DNA from: Polaromonas sp. | Lineage (GTDB): Bacteria; Pseudomonadota; Gammaproteobacteria; Burkholderiales; Burkholderiaceae_C | Assembly: GCA_030654695.1 (NCBI GenBank) | Contig: JAURWY010000028.1 | Location: forward strand, 62,001 to 126,000 | DNA: 64,000 nucleotides | Direction: 5' to 3' | Shown here: positions 26,198-34,504 of the stretch, piece by piece | Numbering within the stretch: the stretch's first letter is position 1 | Layout: each line of letters opens with the position of its first letter | Position numbers and translations under genes: made by a program | Notes under the pieces: model-generated | What the model saw: the letters and a program-made list of their open reading frames with translations, nothing else | What the model was told of the DNA's origin: nothing | The model's database searches: none

Positions 26198-27478
26198 ATG
26201 AAGCGCGGCTTTTACACGATCATGGCGGCGCAGTTTTTCAGCTCGTTGGCTGACAACGCGCTGTTTGTGGTCGCGGTCGAATTGCTCCGCAACAGCGGCG
26301 CGCCCAAGTGGCAACCCGCCGCGCTGGTGCCCATGTTCGCGCTGTTTTATGTCGTACTGGCACCGTTTGTGGGGGCGCTCGCAGACGCGCGGCCTAAAGG
26401 CAACGTCATGCTCATCAGCAATTCCATCAAAGTGATTGGCTGCCTGATGATGCTGTTTGGCTCGCACCCGCTGATGGCTTACGCCATCGTCGGCCTGGGT
26501 GCGGCGGCCTACTCGCCGGCCAAATACGGCATCTTGACCGAACTGCTGCCGGCCTCGCAACTGGTCAAAGCCAACGGCTGGATCGAGGGCCTCACCATCG
26601 CTTCGATCATTTTGGGTGTGTTGCTCGGCGGCCAATTGGTTGGCGTTGCCATTTCCGACAGTCTGCTGTCGCTCAATTTCCCGGTCTTTGAAACTGGCGT
26701 CGACACACCGGCCGAGGCCGCCATCAGTTGCCTGATCTTCGTCTACATCTTGGCCGCTTGGTTCAACACGCGCATACCGCACACCGGCGTTGAGATGCGT
26801 CCGATGCCGCGCAACAAACTGCAACTGCTGCCCGACTTCTGGCAATGCAATTCGGCCTTGTGGCGCGACAAATTGGGACAAATCTCGCTGGCCACGACCA
26901 CCTTGTTTTGGGGCGTTTCGGGCAATCTGCGTTACATCGTGCTGGCCTGGAGCGCAGCCGCGCTGGGCTACAGCACCACGCAAGCCTCGTCGCTGGTCGG
27001 CGTCGTCGCCATTGGCACGGCCATCGGCGCGGTGCTGGCGTCCATGCGCATGCGGCTGGACCAAGCCACCAGCGTCATGCCGCTTGGCATCGCCATGGGC
27101 TTGCTGGTGATCTTGATGAACTTCATCGACAACGTCTGGCTGGCCGCGCCGTTTTTGATTTTGCTTGGCGGACTCGGTGGCTTCTTGGTCGTCCCGATGA
27201 ACGCGCTGCTGCAGCACCGAGGTCACAACCTGATGGGCGCTGGACGCTCGATTGCCGTGCAGAATTTCAACGAGCAGGCCTGCATCTTGGCGTTGGGCGG
27301 GGGCTATAGCCTGTCAACGGGCCTAGGCCTGTCGGCCTTTGCCGCCATCACCGGCTTTGGCGTCCTCGTGGCAGGCTTCATGTGGCTCATCCAGCGCTGG
27401 CACAAGAGCAACTGCATCAAGTACAAAGACCAAGTCGACAACTTGCTCCGGCTCGCACGCAGTGACAAGTCGCACTAG
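26198..27478 (+). CDS. lplT: lysophospholipid transporter LplT
   Basis: A 426-residue major-facilitator protein starting MKRGFYTIMAAQFFSSLADNALFVVAVELL, as in LplT. Other marks are YSPAKYGILTELLPASQLVKANGWIEG and GRSIAVQNFNEQACILALGG. It flips lysophospholipids across the inner membrane for re-acylation; in many proteobacteria it works with the Aas acyltransferase, which is not adjacent here. Twelve membrane segments are expected. Its 3' end overlaps the next permease gene by 17 bases. Confidence 0.94.
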   Translation: MKRGFYTIMAAQFFSSLADNALFVVAVELLRNSGAPKWQPAALVPMFALFYVVLAPFVGALADARPKGNVMLISNSIKVIGCLMMLFGSHPLMAYAIVGLGAAAYSPAKYGILTELLPASQLVKANGWIEGLTIASIILGVLLGGQLVGVAISDSLLSLNFPVFETGVDTPAEAAISCLIFVYILAAWFNTRIPHTGVEMRPMPRNKLQLLPDFWQCNSALWRDKLGQISLATTTLFWGVSGNLRYIVLAWSAAALGYSTTQASSLVGVVAIGTAIGAVLASMRMRLDQATSVMPLGIAMGLLVILMNFIDNVWLAAPFLILLGGLGGFLVVPMNALLQHRGHNLMGAGRSIAVQNFNEQACILALGGGYSLSTGLGLSAFAAITGFGVLVAGFMWLIQRWHKSNCIKYKDQVDNLLRLARSDKSH

Positions 27479-28346
27479 CCTGCTGGCGGTTGGCGCACTG
27501 GTCATCAACGCTCTGGTCTGGGGCGTCTCATGGTGGCCTTTTCGCGACATGCAGAGCCATGGCTTGCACCCGCTGTGGTCCACCGCCCTGATTTATGTGC
27601 TGGCCACGATCGGCGTGCTGGCGTGGAAACCCAGCGCTTGGCGCCTGCTGATTCAGCATCGCGGCTTGCTCATCTTGATGGTGGCCGCGGGCCTGACCAA
27701 TGTTGGCTTCAATTGGGCCGTGACGGTCGGCGACGTGGTCCGCGTGGTGCTGCTGTTTTATCTGATGCCGGCGTGGTCGGTATTGATCGCCTGGGCCATG
27801 TTGGGTGAGAAGCCAACGACCGGTTCGCTGCTGCGTTTACTGCTGGCCTTGGTCGGCGTCATCATTGTGTTGAAGTCCCCCGAGTCGCCCTGGCCAGTGC
27901 CCAACAGCCTTGCCGATTGGCTGGCGCTGGCGGGCGGACTGTTCTTTGCGGTGACCAATGTGTTGCTGCGCAAACATGGCGACACGCCGAGTGAGTCGCG
28001 CATGCTGGCGATGTTTGGGGGCGGCGCCCTGATGGCCATCGCCGCCGCGCTGTTGGGCATGGGCGCCGGCATCGTCCCAGCACCGGCTTTCGCCCTAGCG
28101 GGTGTGCCGGTGGCGATCGGCCTGTGTCTGGCGTTCATGGTGAGTAATTTGGCACTGCAATACGGCGCGGCCCGGCTCGCTGCCAGCACCACGGCCTTGG
28201 TGATGCTGACCGAACTGTTGTTCGCCAGCGTGTCCTCGGCCTGGCTGGGTGCCGCTGAGTTCAACACCCGAACCTTCGTCGGTGGCGGCCTGATTGTGCT
28301 GGCTGCGATGCTGGCCGCTCTGGCACCGCCACCTAAAGAGCACTGA
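27462..28346 (+). CDS. EamA family (DMT superfamily) transporter
   Basis: A 294-residue protein with ten hydrophobic segments in two EamA repeats (SLLAVGALVINALVWGVSWWPF; LTNVGFNWAVTVGDVVRVVLLFYLMPAWSVLIAW; LVMLTELLFASVSSAWL). No in-frame ATG precedes the first membrane segment closely, so the GTG overlapping the end of lplT is chosen. A longer frame upstream is an overlap. It is convergent with the SulP gene, with only 6 bases between stops. Substrate unknown. Confidence 0.87.
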   Translation: MTSRTSLLAVGALVINALVWGVSWWPFRDMQSHGLHPLWSTALIYVLATIGVLAWKPSAWRLLIQHRGLLILMVAAGLTNVGFNWAVTVGDVVRVVLLFYLMPAWSVLIAWAMLGEKPTTGSLLRLLLALVGVIIVLKSPESPWPVPNSLADWLALAGGLFFAVTNVLLRKHGDTPSESRMLAMFGGGALMAIAAALLGMGAGIVPAPAFALAGVPVAIGLCLAFMVSNLALQYGAARLAASTTALVMLTELLFASVSSAWLGAAEFNTRTFVGGGLIVLAAMLAALAPPPKEH

Positions 28347-28352
28347 CCTTCG

Positions 28353-30032
28353 TTAAGTCGACGGTTCAGCGATGACCGCGTCCCGCTCGGCCAGCCAGGT
28401 AACGGCGCTGGCCAGCGCAGTGGCAAATTGGTCGTCAAAGTCCTGGCGACCCAACAGTTGCACCACGCCCGCTTTCCACAGCTTGCTGCGGACGCGGTCA
28501 TTGGCCTCGCAGAGCACTGTCCGCACGCCGCGTTTGTGCAACTTGTTGATGACATCTTCCAGCGTTTGAATGCCCGTGATGTCCATGAAGGGCACGCGGC
28601 GCAATCTGAGAATCACCACCTTGGGCTCGGCATGGATGGCCATCAGCACCTGCTGGAATTTATCGACCGCACCAAAGAAAAACGGTCCATCAATTTCGTA
28701 AACCATCAAGCCTTTGGGAATCGCGTCTAAACCCAGCGCAGTCAGCTCGCTCTTGAGGCTGGCGGTGGCCAGCTCCTGCACCTCGACGGTTTCTGACATC
28801 CTGCGCAGAAACTGGAGAATCGCCAGAATGACGCCGATGTTGACCGCCACCACGAGGTCGGCAAAAACGGTCAGGGAAAAGGTGATCAGCAAAATCGCCA
28901 CATCGGCCCGGGGCGCGCTCATCACGATATGGCCAAAATGCTTGAGCTCGCTCATGTTGTACGCAACCACAAACAAAATAGCAGCCAAACAGGCCAAGGG
29001 AATATGCGCTGCGTAGGGGGCCATAAAAACCACCACCAAGATCAGGGTGACCGTGTGCGTGATGCCGGCCAACGGACTGGTCGCGCCGTTGCGGATATTG
29101 GTGGCGGTGCGGGCAATCGCACCGGTCGACGCAAAGCCACCAAACAGCGGTGCCACGATGTTGCCCAAGCCTTGGCCAATGAGCTCTTGGTTAGAGTCGT
29201 GCTTGGTGCCGGTCATGCCGTCAGCCACCACCGCCGACAGCAGGGACTCGATGGCCCCGAGCATGGCAATCGTGAAGGCCGGCCCGATCAGGGGAATCAC
29301 TTGCTCCAGCGTGATGCGGGGAAACGAAAAACTCGGCAGACCTTGCGGGATGCCGCCAAAGGCCGTGCCGATCGTCGCAATGCCGTCAAAGTGAAACAGC
29401 GCCTGCAAGGCTGTGGCCGCGACCAACGCCACCAGCGGGCCGGGCACCTGCTTGATGCCGCGAACACGGTTCGAAAAAAGCACCAGCAGCAGGCTCAGCA
29501 GTGACATCGCCGTGGTCGGTATGTGCAGCTGCGGCAACACTTCAATCAGGTTCACCAGCTTCTGATGAAAATGTTCTCCCGCCACCTTCGGCAAGCCCAA
29601 GAAATCGCGCCATTGGCCAACCCAGATGATCACTGCGATGCCAGCGGTGAAGCCAACAATCACCGGCATCGGAATGAACTTGATGACGCCGCCCATCCGC
29701 GTCAACCCCATGATGACCAAAATCAAGCCCGCCATCAAGGTTGCCAATTGCAGGCCTTCAAAGCCAAATTCGAGCGTGACCCCAGCCAAAATGGCAATGA
29801 AAGCGCCGGTCGGGCCAGCGATTTGAACCCGACTGCCGCCCAAAACGGAGACCATCAGGCCGCCCACAATGGCGGTGTAAATGCCATGCTCCGGCCTAGC
29901 GCCCGAGGCTATCGCGAAGGCCATCGCCAGTGGCAGCGCAACCACCCCGACGATCACGCCGGCAACGATGTTGGGCAAGATCTTTCCGCGCCCAAACATA
30001 CCGGCCCGCTTGGCCTCAAGAATGGTAATCAT
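28353..30032 (-). CDS. SulP family inorganic anion transporter with STAS domain
   Basis: A 559-residue protein. The N-terminal transmembrane part has the SulP motifs NIVAGVIVGVVALPLAMAFAIASGARPEHGIYTAIVGG and GPTGAFIAILAG, while the middle has MIGAIESLLSAVVADGMTG-type sequence (read as LGAIESLLSAVVADGMTG). The C-terminal STAS domain (about residues 430-555) contains VVILRLRRVPFMDITGIQTLEDVI. Family members move sulfate, bicarbonate or dicarboxylates. The ATG at MITILEAKRAG has an AAAAGG box; an upstream TTG is possible. Confidence 0.93.
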   Translation of the reverse strand: MITILEAKRAGMFGRGKILPNIVAGVIVGVVALPLAMAFAIASGARPEHGIYTAIVGGLMVSVLGGSRVQIAGPTGAFIAILAGVTLEFGFEGLQLATLMAGLILVIMGLTRMGGVIKFIPMPVIVGFTAGIAVIIWVGQWRDFLGLPKVAGEHFHQKLVNLIEVLPQLHIPTTAMSLLSLLLVLFSNRVRGIKQVPGPLVALVAATALQALFHFDGIATIGTAFGGIPQGLPSFSFPRITLEQVIPLIGPAFTIAMLGAIESLLSAVVADGMTGTKHDSNQELIGQGLGNIVAPLFGGFASTGAIARTATNIRNGATSPLAGITHTVTLILVVVFMAPYAAHIPLACLAAILFVVAYNMSELKHFGHIVMSAPRADVAILLITFSLTVFADLVVAVNIGVILAILQFLRRMSETVEVQELATASLKSELTALGLDAIPKGLMVYEIDGPFFFGAVDKFQQVLMAIHAEPKVVILRLRRVPFMDITGIQTLEDVINKLHKRGVRTVLCEANDRVRSKLWKAGVVQLLGRQDFDDQFATALASAVTWLAERDAVIAEPST

Positions 30033-30135
30033 TGGTTTCGGCCTTTTCGAAAAATTAGAACGACTGGCCCTCAAACCCAGACCGCACGAGCCATGACGGT
30101 AGCACGCCCATGGGCTCCCTGCACTGCGGCGGTTG

Positions 30136-31374
30136 CTATATATTCAATAGCGCGTCGTCTAAAACTTCGATCCAGTGCCGCACCGGCGTCGCCGTGCCAC
30201 TTTGCAGATGGGTGATGCAGCCGATATTGGCCGAGACAATCACCGCCGGCTGCATCTGGCTCAGGTTGCCGAGTTTGCGGTCTCGCAGCTGGTAAGCCAA
30301 GTCGGGCTGCAGGACTGAATACGTCCCCGCCGAGCCGCAGCACAAATGGGCCTCACAACTGGCCGTGTTGACCTTGAAGCCCAACGCGCTCAGGTGCTTC
30401 TCAACCCCGCCGCGCAGTTGCTGGCCGTGCTGCAGTGTGCAGGGCGGGTGAAAAGTAATCTGGCCGATCTCTGCAGGTCGATGCTGCTGCAGGCGCTCTT
30501 GCAAAGGCGCGACCAGTTCGGGCAACAGCTCGCTCACGTCGCGCGTCAGTTCGCTGATGCGGGCGGCCTTGGCAGCGTAGGCCGGCTCGTCTTTGAACAG
30601 ATGGCCGTAGTCTTTGACCATGACGCCGCAGCCTGAGGCGTTCATCACCAAGGCTTCAACACCGGCTTCAACATGCGGCCACCAAGCGTCGATGTTGCGG
30701 CGCATCTCGGCTTTGCCACCGTCATGGTCGTTCAGGTGAAACTTGACCGCGCCGCAGCAGCCGGCCTTGCTGGCCAGCACCACTTCAATACCAGCGGCGT
30801 CCAACACACGGGCGGTAGCGCTGTTGATGTTGGGCTGCATGGCGGGCTGCACACAACCGGCCAGCATGAGCATCTTGCGGGGGTGTTGGCGCGTCGGCCA
30901 GGCCCCGGCAGATGGGGCTACGGGCACCTTGTTTTTGAGCGCCTCGGGCAGCAGTCCACGCACCGCTTGACCGAGCTTCATGGCCGGGCCAAACAAGGGC
31001 GAAGGCAAGCCTTCTTTCAGCGCCCAACGCAGTGCTTTTTCAGCGACCGGGCGTTCCACCCGCTCATCGACCAGCTTCCGACCGATGTCCACCAAATGAC
31101 CGTAATCGACACCACTCGGGCAGGTGGTTTCGCAGTTGCGGCAAGTCAAGCAACGGTCTAAGTGCAGCTGCGTTTTGCGCGTCGGCACTTCGCCTTCGAG
31201 CACTTGTTTGATGAGGTAAATGCGACCCCGTGGTCCGTCCAATTCGTCACCCAGCAACTGGTAGGTTGGACAGGTGGCGGTGCAAAAACCGCAATGCACA
31301 CACTTGCGCAAAATGGCTTCGGCGGCCAGACCGTCAGCGGTGCCTTGGAATTCTGGGGCGAGATTGGTTTGCAT
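30136..31374 (-). CDS. glcF: glycolate oxidase iron-sulfur subunit
   Basis: A 412-residue protein with two [4Fe-4S] motifs, CVHCGFCTATCP (residue 25 region) and CLTCRNCETTCP (near 76). Two cysteine-rich CCG domains follow (LAGCVQPAMQPN with SKAGCCGAVKFH; FHPPCTLQHGQQ with HLCCGSAGTYSVLQP). GlcF passes electrons from the GlcDE flavoproteins to the quinone pool during glycolate oxidation. It follows glcE and a DUF1275 gene on the same strand; glcD is not in the window. Confidence 0.94.
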   Translation of the reverse strand: MQTNLAPEFQGTADGLAAEAILRKCVHCGFCTATCPTYQLLGDELDGPRGRIYLIKQVLEGEVPTRKTQLHLDRCLTCRNCETTCPSGVDYGHLVDIGRKLVDERVERPVAEKALRWALKEGLPSPLFGPAMKLGQAVRGLLPEALKNKVPVAPSAGAWPTRQHPRKMLMLAGCVQPAMQPNINSATARVLDAAGIEVVLASKAGCCGAVKFHLNDHDGGKAEMRRNIDAWWPHVEAGVEALVMNASGCGVMVKDYGHLFKDEPAYAAKAARISELTRDVSELLPELVAPLQERLQQHRPAEIGQITFHPPCTLQHGQQLRGGVEKHLSALGFKVNTASCEAHLCCGSAGTYSVLQPDLAYQLRDRKLGNLSQMQPAVIVSANIGCITHLQSGTATPVRHWIEVLDDALLNI

Positions 31375-31402
31375 AACAGGCTTTGTGAAAGACGTGAACG
31401 AG

Positions 31403-32149
31403 TCAGTGGCGACGCAAATAGCGCTTCAGGTCTGCGTACAGCGGCGGTAGCGACAGCAACAGCAAGATGGTTGCCAGCGGCAGCACCCAGATGAACCCTA
31501 AGTATTTGAACCCGGCTGCGCCAACCAAGCCGCCCGCCATGAAGGTGGTCAGCAGCATGCTGTAAAGCCGCAACTTGATGCGGTTAGCGCGCACCTGAAA
31601 GTCTGCCGGTGTTTGGTTGCGGTTCCAGTAAAAGATCTTCCCCAGCTCGATACCCAAGTCGGTGATGACGCCGGTCATGTGTGTGGTGCGGATTTGAGAT
31701 GCTGAAATTTTGCTCACCACGGCGTTTTGCAAGCCCATGGTGTAGGCCAGCACCAAGACCGTGAGCGGCACGGCAAACGGTGTTTGGCGGTTCAGCGTGG
31801 CGCCCAGCAGGCCAAAGATCAGCAGCAGGCCCGCTTCCAGCAAGAGAGGCAGCGCGTACTCACTGCGCAATTGGTGCTGCCGGGCCCAGTTCACCTGGAC
31901 TGCCGTGGTCGCCGCGCCGGCCACAAAAGCCAACAAGGCACCAAGCGCACCGAGCACCAAGCCAATATTGCCCAGCACCAAGTTGTCGACCAGCATGGAG
32001 GCAAATCCCGTCATGTGCGAGGTGTACATGCCGACGACCAGAAAACCACCCGCATTGATGGCCCCCGCATTGAATGCCAACAAGCCGCCAAGCAAAAAGT
32101 TAGTGCTAGAAGTACGGTGCTTGCCGGCAAGGTGTCGTACGCGCCGCAT
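31403..32149 (-). CDS. YoaK/DUF1275 family membrane protein
   Basis: A 248-residue membrane protein of the DUF1275 family: LLAFNAGAINAGGFLVVGMYTSHMTGFASMLVDNLVLG at the N-terminus and NAVVSKISASQIRTTHMTGVITDLGIELGK in the middle. Six hydrophobic segments are visible. The function of the family is not established; it is often called a putative transporter. It lies between glcE (gap 3 bases) and glcF (gap 28), so it is transcribed with the glycolate oxidase genes. Confidence 0.9.
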   Translation of the reverse strand: MRRVRHLAGKHRTSSTNFLLGGLLAFNAGAINAGGFLVVGMYTSHMTGFASMLVDNLVLGNIGLVLGALGALLAFVAGAATTAVQVNWARQHQLRSEYALPLLLEAGLLLIFGLLGATLNRQTPFAVPLTVLVLAYTMGLQNAVVSKISASQIRTTHMTGVITDLGIELGKIFYWNRNQTPADFQVRANRIKLRLYSMLLTTFMAGGLVGAAGFKYLGFIWVLPLATILLLLSLPPLYADLKRYLRRH

Positions 32150-32152
32150 GCG

Positions 32153-33340
32153 TTAATCCACCGCCAAGCGGCCGGTATTGAAAACGCCAGCTGGGTCAAA
32201 CTGCTTTTGCAGTTCACGCTGAATGCGTTGCTGCACTGCATCCAGGCGGGTGAACACGCCGACCTCTTTGTCAGTGGCAGCGAGCTTATCGGAGGCGCGA
32301 AACAACGTTGCGTGGCCGCCGGCTTTTTGAGCTGCGTTGCGCAGCAGCGCAGCAGCGTGGGCCGGTGCCCAGACCCAGCGCAAGCCGCCATGCCATTCGA
32401 TCAAAGGGGACGACGCCACGGCCGGCAGGGCCAGCGCAGGGGTGGTCTGCGGCACACTCAAACGCCACAAGCACAAGTCAGGGTTGACGGCCGTCATAGC
32501 AGCTGGTAGCGCGGCAAAAAACGGCAGTATCTGTTCACGGCAAGCGTTCCAGTCGGCACTGGCTTGGGCCGGCTCCATGCGCAGCACCTCGCCGCCCAAG
32601 GCCGTGACGTCCGCGGACAGGCGCGGACAGGCGGCGTCGACCGCCGCCACCGCGCCACGCAGGCGGACAAACAACGTGTCGCGCGGCGGCTGCACGCTGG
32701 TGTCATGAACCCAGCAACTTGCATTCAGCGGCAGCGGCTGAGCACCCCACGCGTTGAGCAAATCCAAGGCTTGCTGCTGTGACACACCTGAACACATCAG
32801 CGTGGCTTCGGCCGGCGCTACCGGCAAGACCTTGAGCGAGACCTCGAGCAACACACCGAGCGTGCCAAGCGAGCCGGCCATCAGCCGCGAGACGTCGTAG
32901 CCGGCCACATTTTTCATCACTTGCCCACCAAAGGTGAGCACTTCGCCCTGACCGTTGATGATCTTCACGCCCAATATGTAGTCTCGCACGGCACCCACAC
33001 TAGCACGCGCTGGACCACTCAGGCCGCTGGCCACCATGCCGCCGACGGTGGCTGCCGGACCAAAATGCGGCGGCTCAAATGGCAGGCACTGGCCTTGGCT
33101 GGCCAGCAAGGTTTCGAGCTCAGCCAGCGGTGTGCCGGCCCGGGCGGTCACCACCAACTCGCTAGGCTCGTAGCTCACCACACCGCAGTAAGCGGACACA
33201 TCCAGTGGTTCGCCGAGCAGCGGCTGGCCGTAAAAATCTTTGCTGCCACCGCCCTGAATGCGCAAGCGTGTGCCGGTTTTGGCAGCCTCGCGCACGCGAG
33301 CAGCAAGCGTATTGCTCAAGTCGTCAAATGAAGTTGGCAT
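32153..33340 (-). CDS. glcE: glycolate oxidase FAD-binding subunit
   Basis: A 395-residue protein with an FAD_binding_4 domain: TRLRIQGGGSKDFYG, PSELVVTARAGTPLAELETLL, PAATVGGMVASGLSGPARAS, and NVAGYDVSRLMAGSLGTLGVLLEVSLKVLP. GlcE is the second flavoprotein subunit of the membrane-associated glycolate oxidase. The usual glcD gene does not precede it; an SMP-30 lactonase gene on the same strand does, 55 bases upstream. The C-terminus ends GVFNTGRLAVD, typical of the family. Confidence 0.93.
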   Translation of the reverse strand: MPTSFDDLSNTLAARVREAAKTGTRLRIQGGGSKDFYGQPLLGEPLDVSAYCGVVSYEPSELVVTARAGTPLAELETLLASQGQCLPFEPPHFGPAATVGGMVASGLSGPARASVGAVRDYILGVKIINGQGEVLTFGGQVMKNVAGYDVSRLMAGSLGTLGVLLEVSLKVLPVAPAEATLMCSGVSQQQALDLLNAWGAQPLPLNASCWVHDTSVQPPRDTLFVRLRGAVAAVDAACPRLSADVTALGGEVLRMEPAQASADWNACREQILPFFAALPAAMTAVNPDLCLWRLSVPQTTPALALPAVASSPLIEWHGGLRWVWAPAHAAALLRNAAQKAGGHATLFRASDKLAATDKEVGVFTRLDAVQQRIQRELQKQFDPAGVFNTGRLAVD

Positions 33341-33395
33341 GGTGTCTGTCGTGAGTTCAGCAATGTCTGAGGTATCCCCGATGGTAAGCCGACCC

Positions 33396-34316
33396 TCAAT
33401 CCCGGTAAAAATTCACCGGCAAGCCCGGCACGTCGACGCGCATCGCAAACACACAGCCGGCGTCGGGAAAGGCTTGCAATTCTGCGACGGGACGGTTCTG
33501 ACGGGCCGAGGTGACGTACAGCGTTTGCAAGTCGTCACCGCCAAAACAGGGCATGGTCGGGCACTGTGCCGGCAGTGGCCATTCGGCCAGCGTTTCCCCT
33601 GCTGGTGAGAGTTGGAGGATCCGCCCGCCTTCGAACATCGCGACCCAGTAATTGCCTTCGGCGTCAACGGCCGCGCCATCGGGCCTGCCGCCATAACCAG
33701 CGTTGTTGTCCATGCCGGCTTGCCAACCTGCCGGCTTACCTGGCCAGCTGGCAAACACGCGCGGCCGAACCAAGGTGTTGTCAACGGCGTTCCAGTCCCA
33801 AGCGCGGATGGTGTGGCTGGGCGTGTCGGCCCAGTACAAAGTGCCAGCGTCTGGCGACCAAGCCAGGCCGTTGCCGGTGGTCGCATCTGCCACTTTGCTT
33901 TCAAACACTGGCGACTCACCCCGGCCATCAAGGGACCACAGCTGCGCGTTGGCTGCCGTCCGTGTTTCGTCAATCGTGCCGCACCAAAACCGACCTTCGG
34001 GATCGGCCTTGCCATCGTTAAAGCGCATGGTCGCCGTGTCGTACGGCGCAGGCACGATGCGCTCTAACGCACCGCCCCATGTCCGCGCTCGGTAGATACC
34101 GCTGCGCAGCGCCAGCACCAAACCGCCCGACTCAGCGGGCGCCATACCGCCCGGCTCTGACGGCATGGCCCAGCTTTGCCGCGCGCCGCTGGCGACATGC
34201 AGACGGTGCAGTTGTCGGCCCGGAATGTCCATCCAGTACAGCCGGCCTTCTGCGGGATGCCAAAACGGCGATTCACCGAGTTGGTTGGGCGTGTTAACGA
34301 CGGTTTGCCAGTACAT
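33396..34316 (-). CDS. SMP-30/gluconolactonase/LRE family protein
   Basis: A 306-residue six-bladed beta-propeller. Family blocks are LGESPFWHPAEGRLYWMDIP with the metal-binding Glu, MRFNDGKADPEGRFWCGTID, ATGNGLAWSPDAGTLYWADT with the Asn, and GYGGRPDGAAVDAEGNYWVAM with the Asp. The family hydrolyses sugar lactones with a divalent metal. It precedes glcE in the same orientation and may be co-transcribed. Substrate unknown. Confidence 0.9.
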   Translation of the reverse strand: MYWQTVVNTPNQLGESPFWHPAEGRLYWMDIPGRQLHRLHVASGARQSWAMPSEPGGMAPAESGGLVLALRSGIYRARTWGGALERIVPAPYDTATMRFNDGKADPEGRFWCGTIDETRTAANAQLWSLDGRGESPVFESKVADATTGNGLAWSPDAGTLYWADTPSHTIRAWDWNAVDNTLVRPRVFASWPGKPAGWQAGMDNNAGYGGRPDGAAVDAEGNYWVAMFEGGRILQLSPAGETLAEWPLPAQCPTMPCFGGDDLQTLYVTSARQNRPVAELQAFPDAGCVFAMRVDVPGLPVNFYRD

Positions 34317-34392
34317 GGATCACCTTGGTAGTTGGAGAGACCGGGCAGCAAAACCCGTAGCCTTTCAACTGTAGCGGGTAAAGTAGTGCCCC

Positions 34393-34428
34393 AAAAAAAG
34401 CAGCCCGCCAACTTGTGCTGGCGGGCTG
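34393..34428 (-). terminator. intrinsic terminator of the torF-glnK-amtB operon
   Basis: On the minus strand a perfect 10-bp stem (CAGCCCGCCA against TGGCGGGCTG, 8-base loop) is followed by CTTTTTTTGG. It lies 77 bases past the amtB stop. Confidence 0.9.
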
Positions 34429-34504
34429 AAATCCAAAGGAGACTCTCTCTTCCATCAACCGGCGAGCCCTGACAGCTCTCCGGCTTTTCAACTCAACTTG
34501 TCAA

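Noticed and set aside
26108..27226. A 372-codon open frame antisense to lplT
   Set aside because: Its product is rich in Gln, His, Arg and Asp with no domain; lplT on the other strand is well supported.
30133..30150. GCTAT-N-ATAGC dyad as an operator
   Set aside because: It is within the last codons of glcF and far from any promoter; probably chance.
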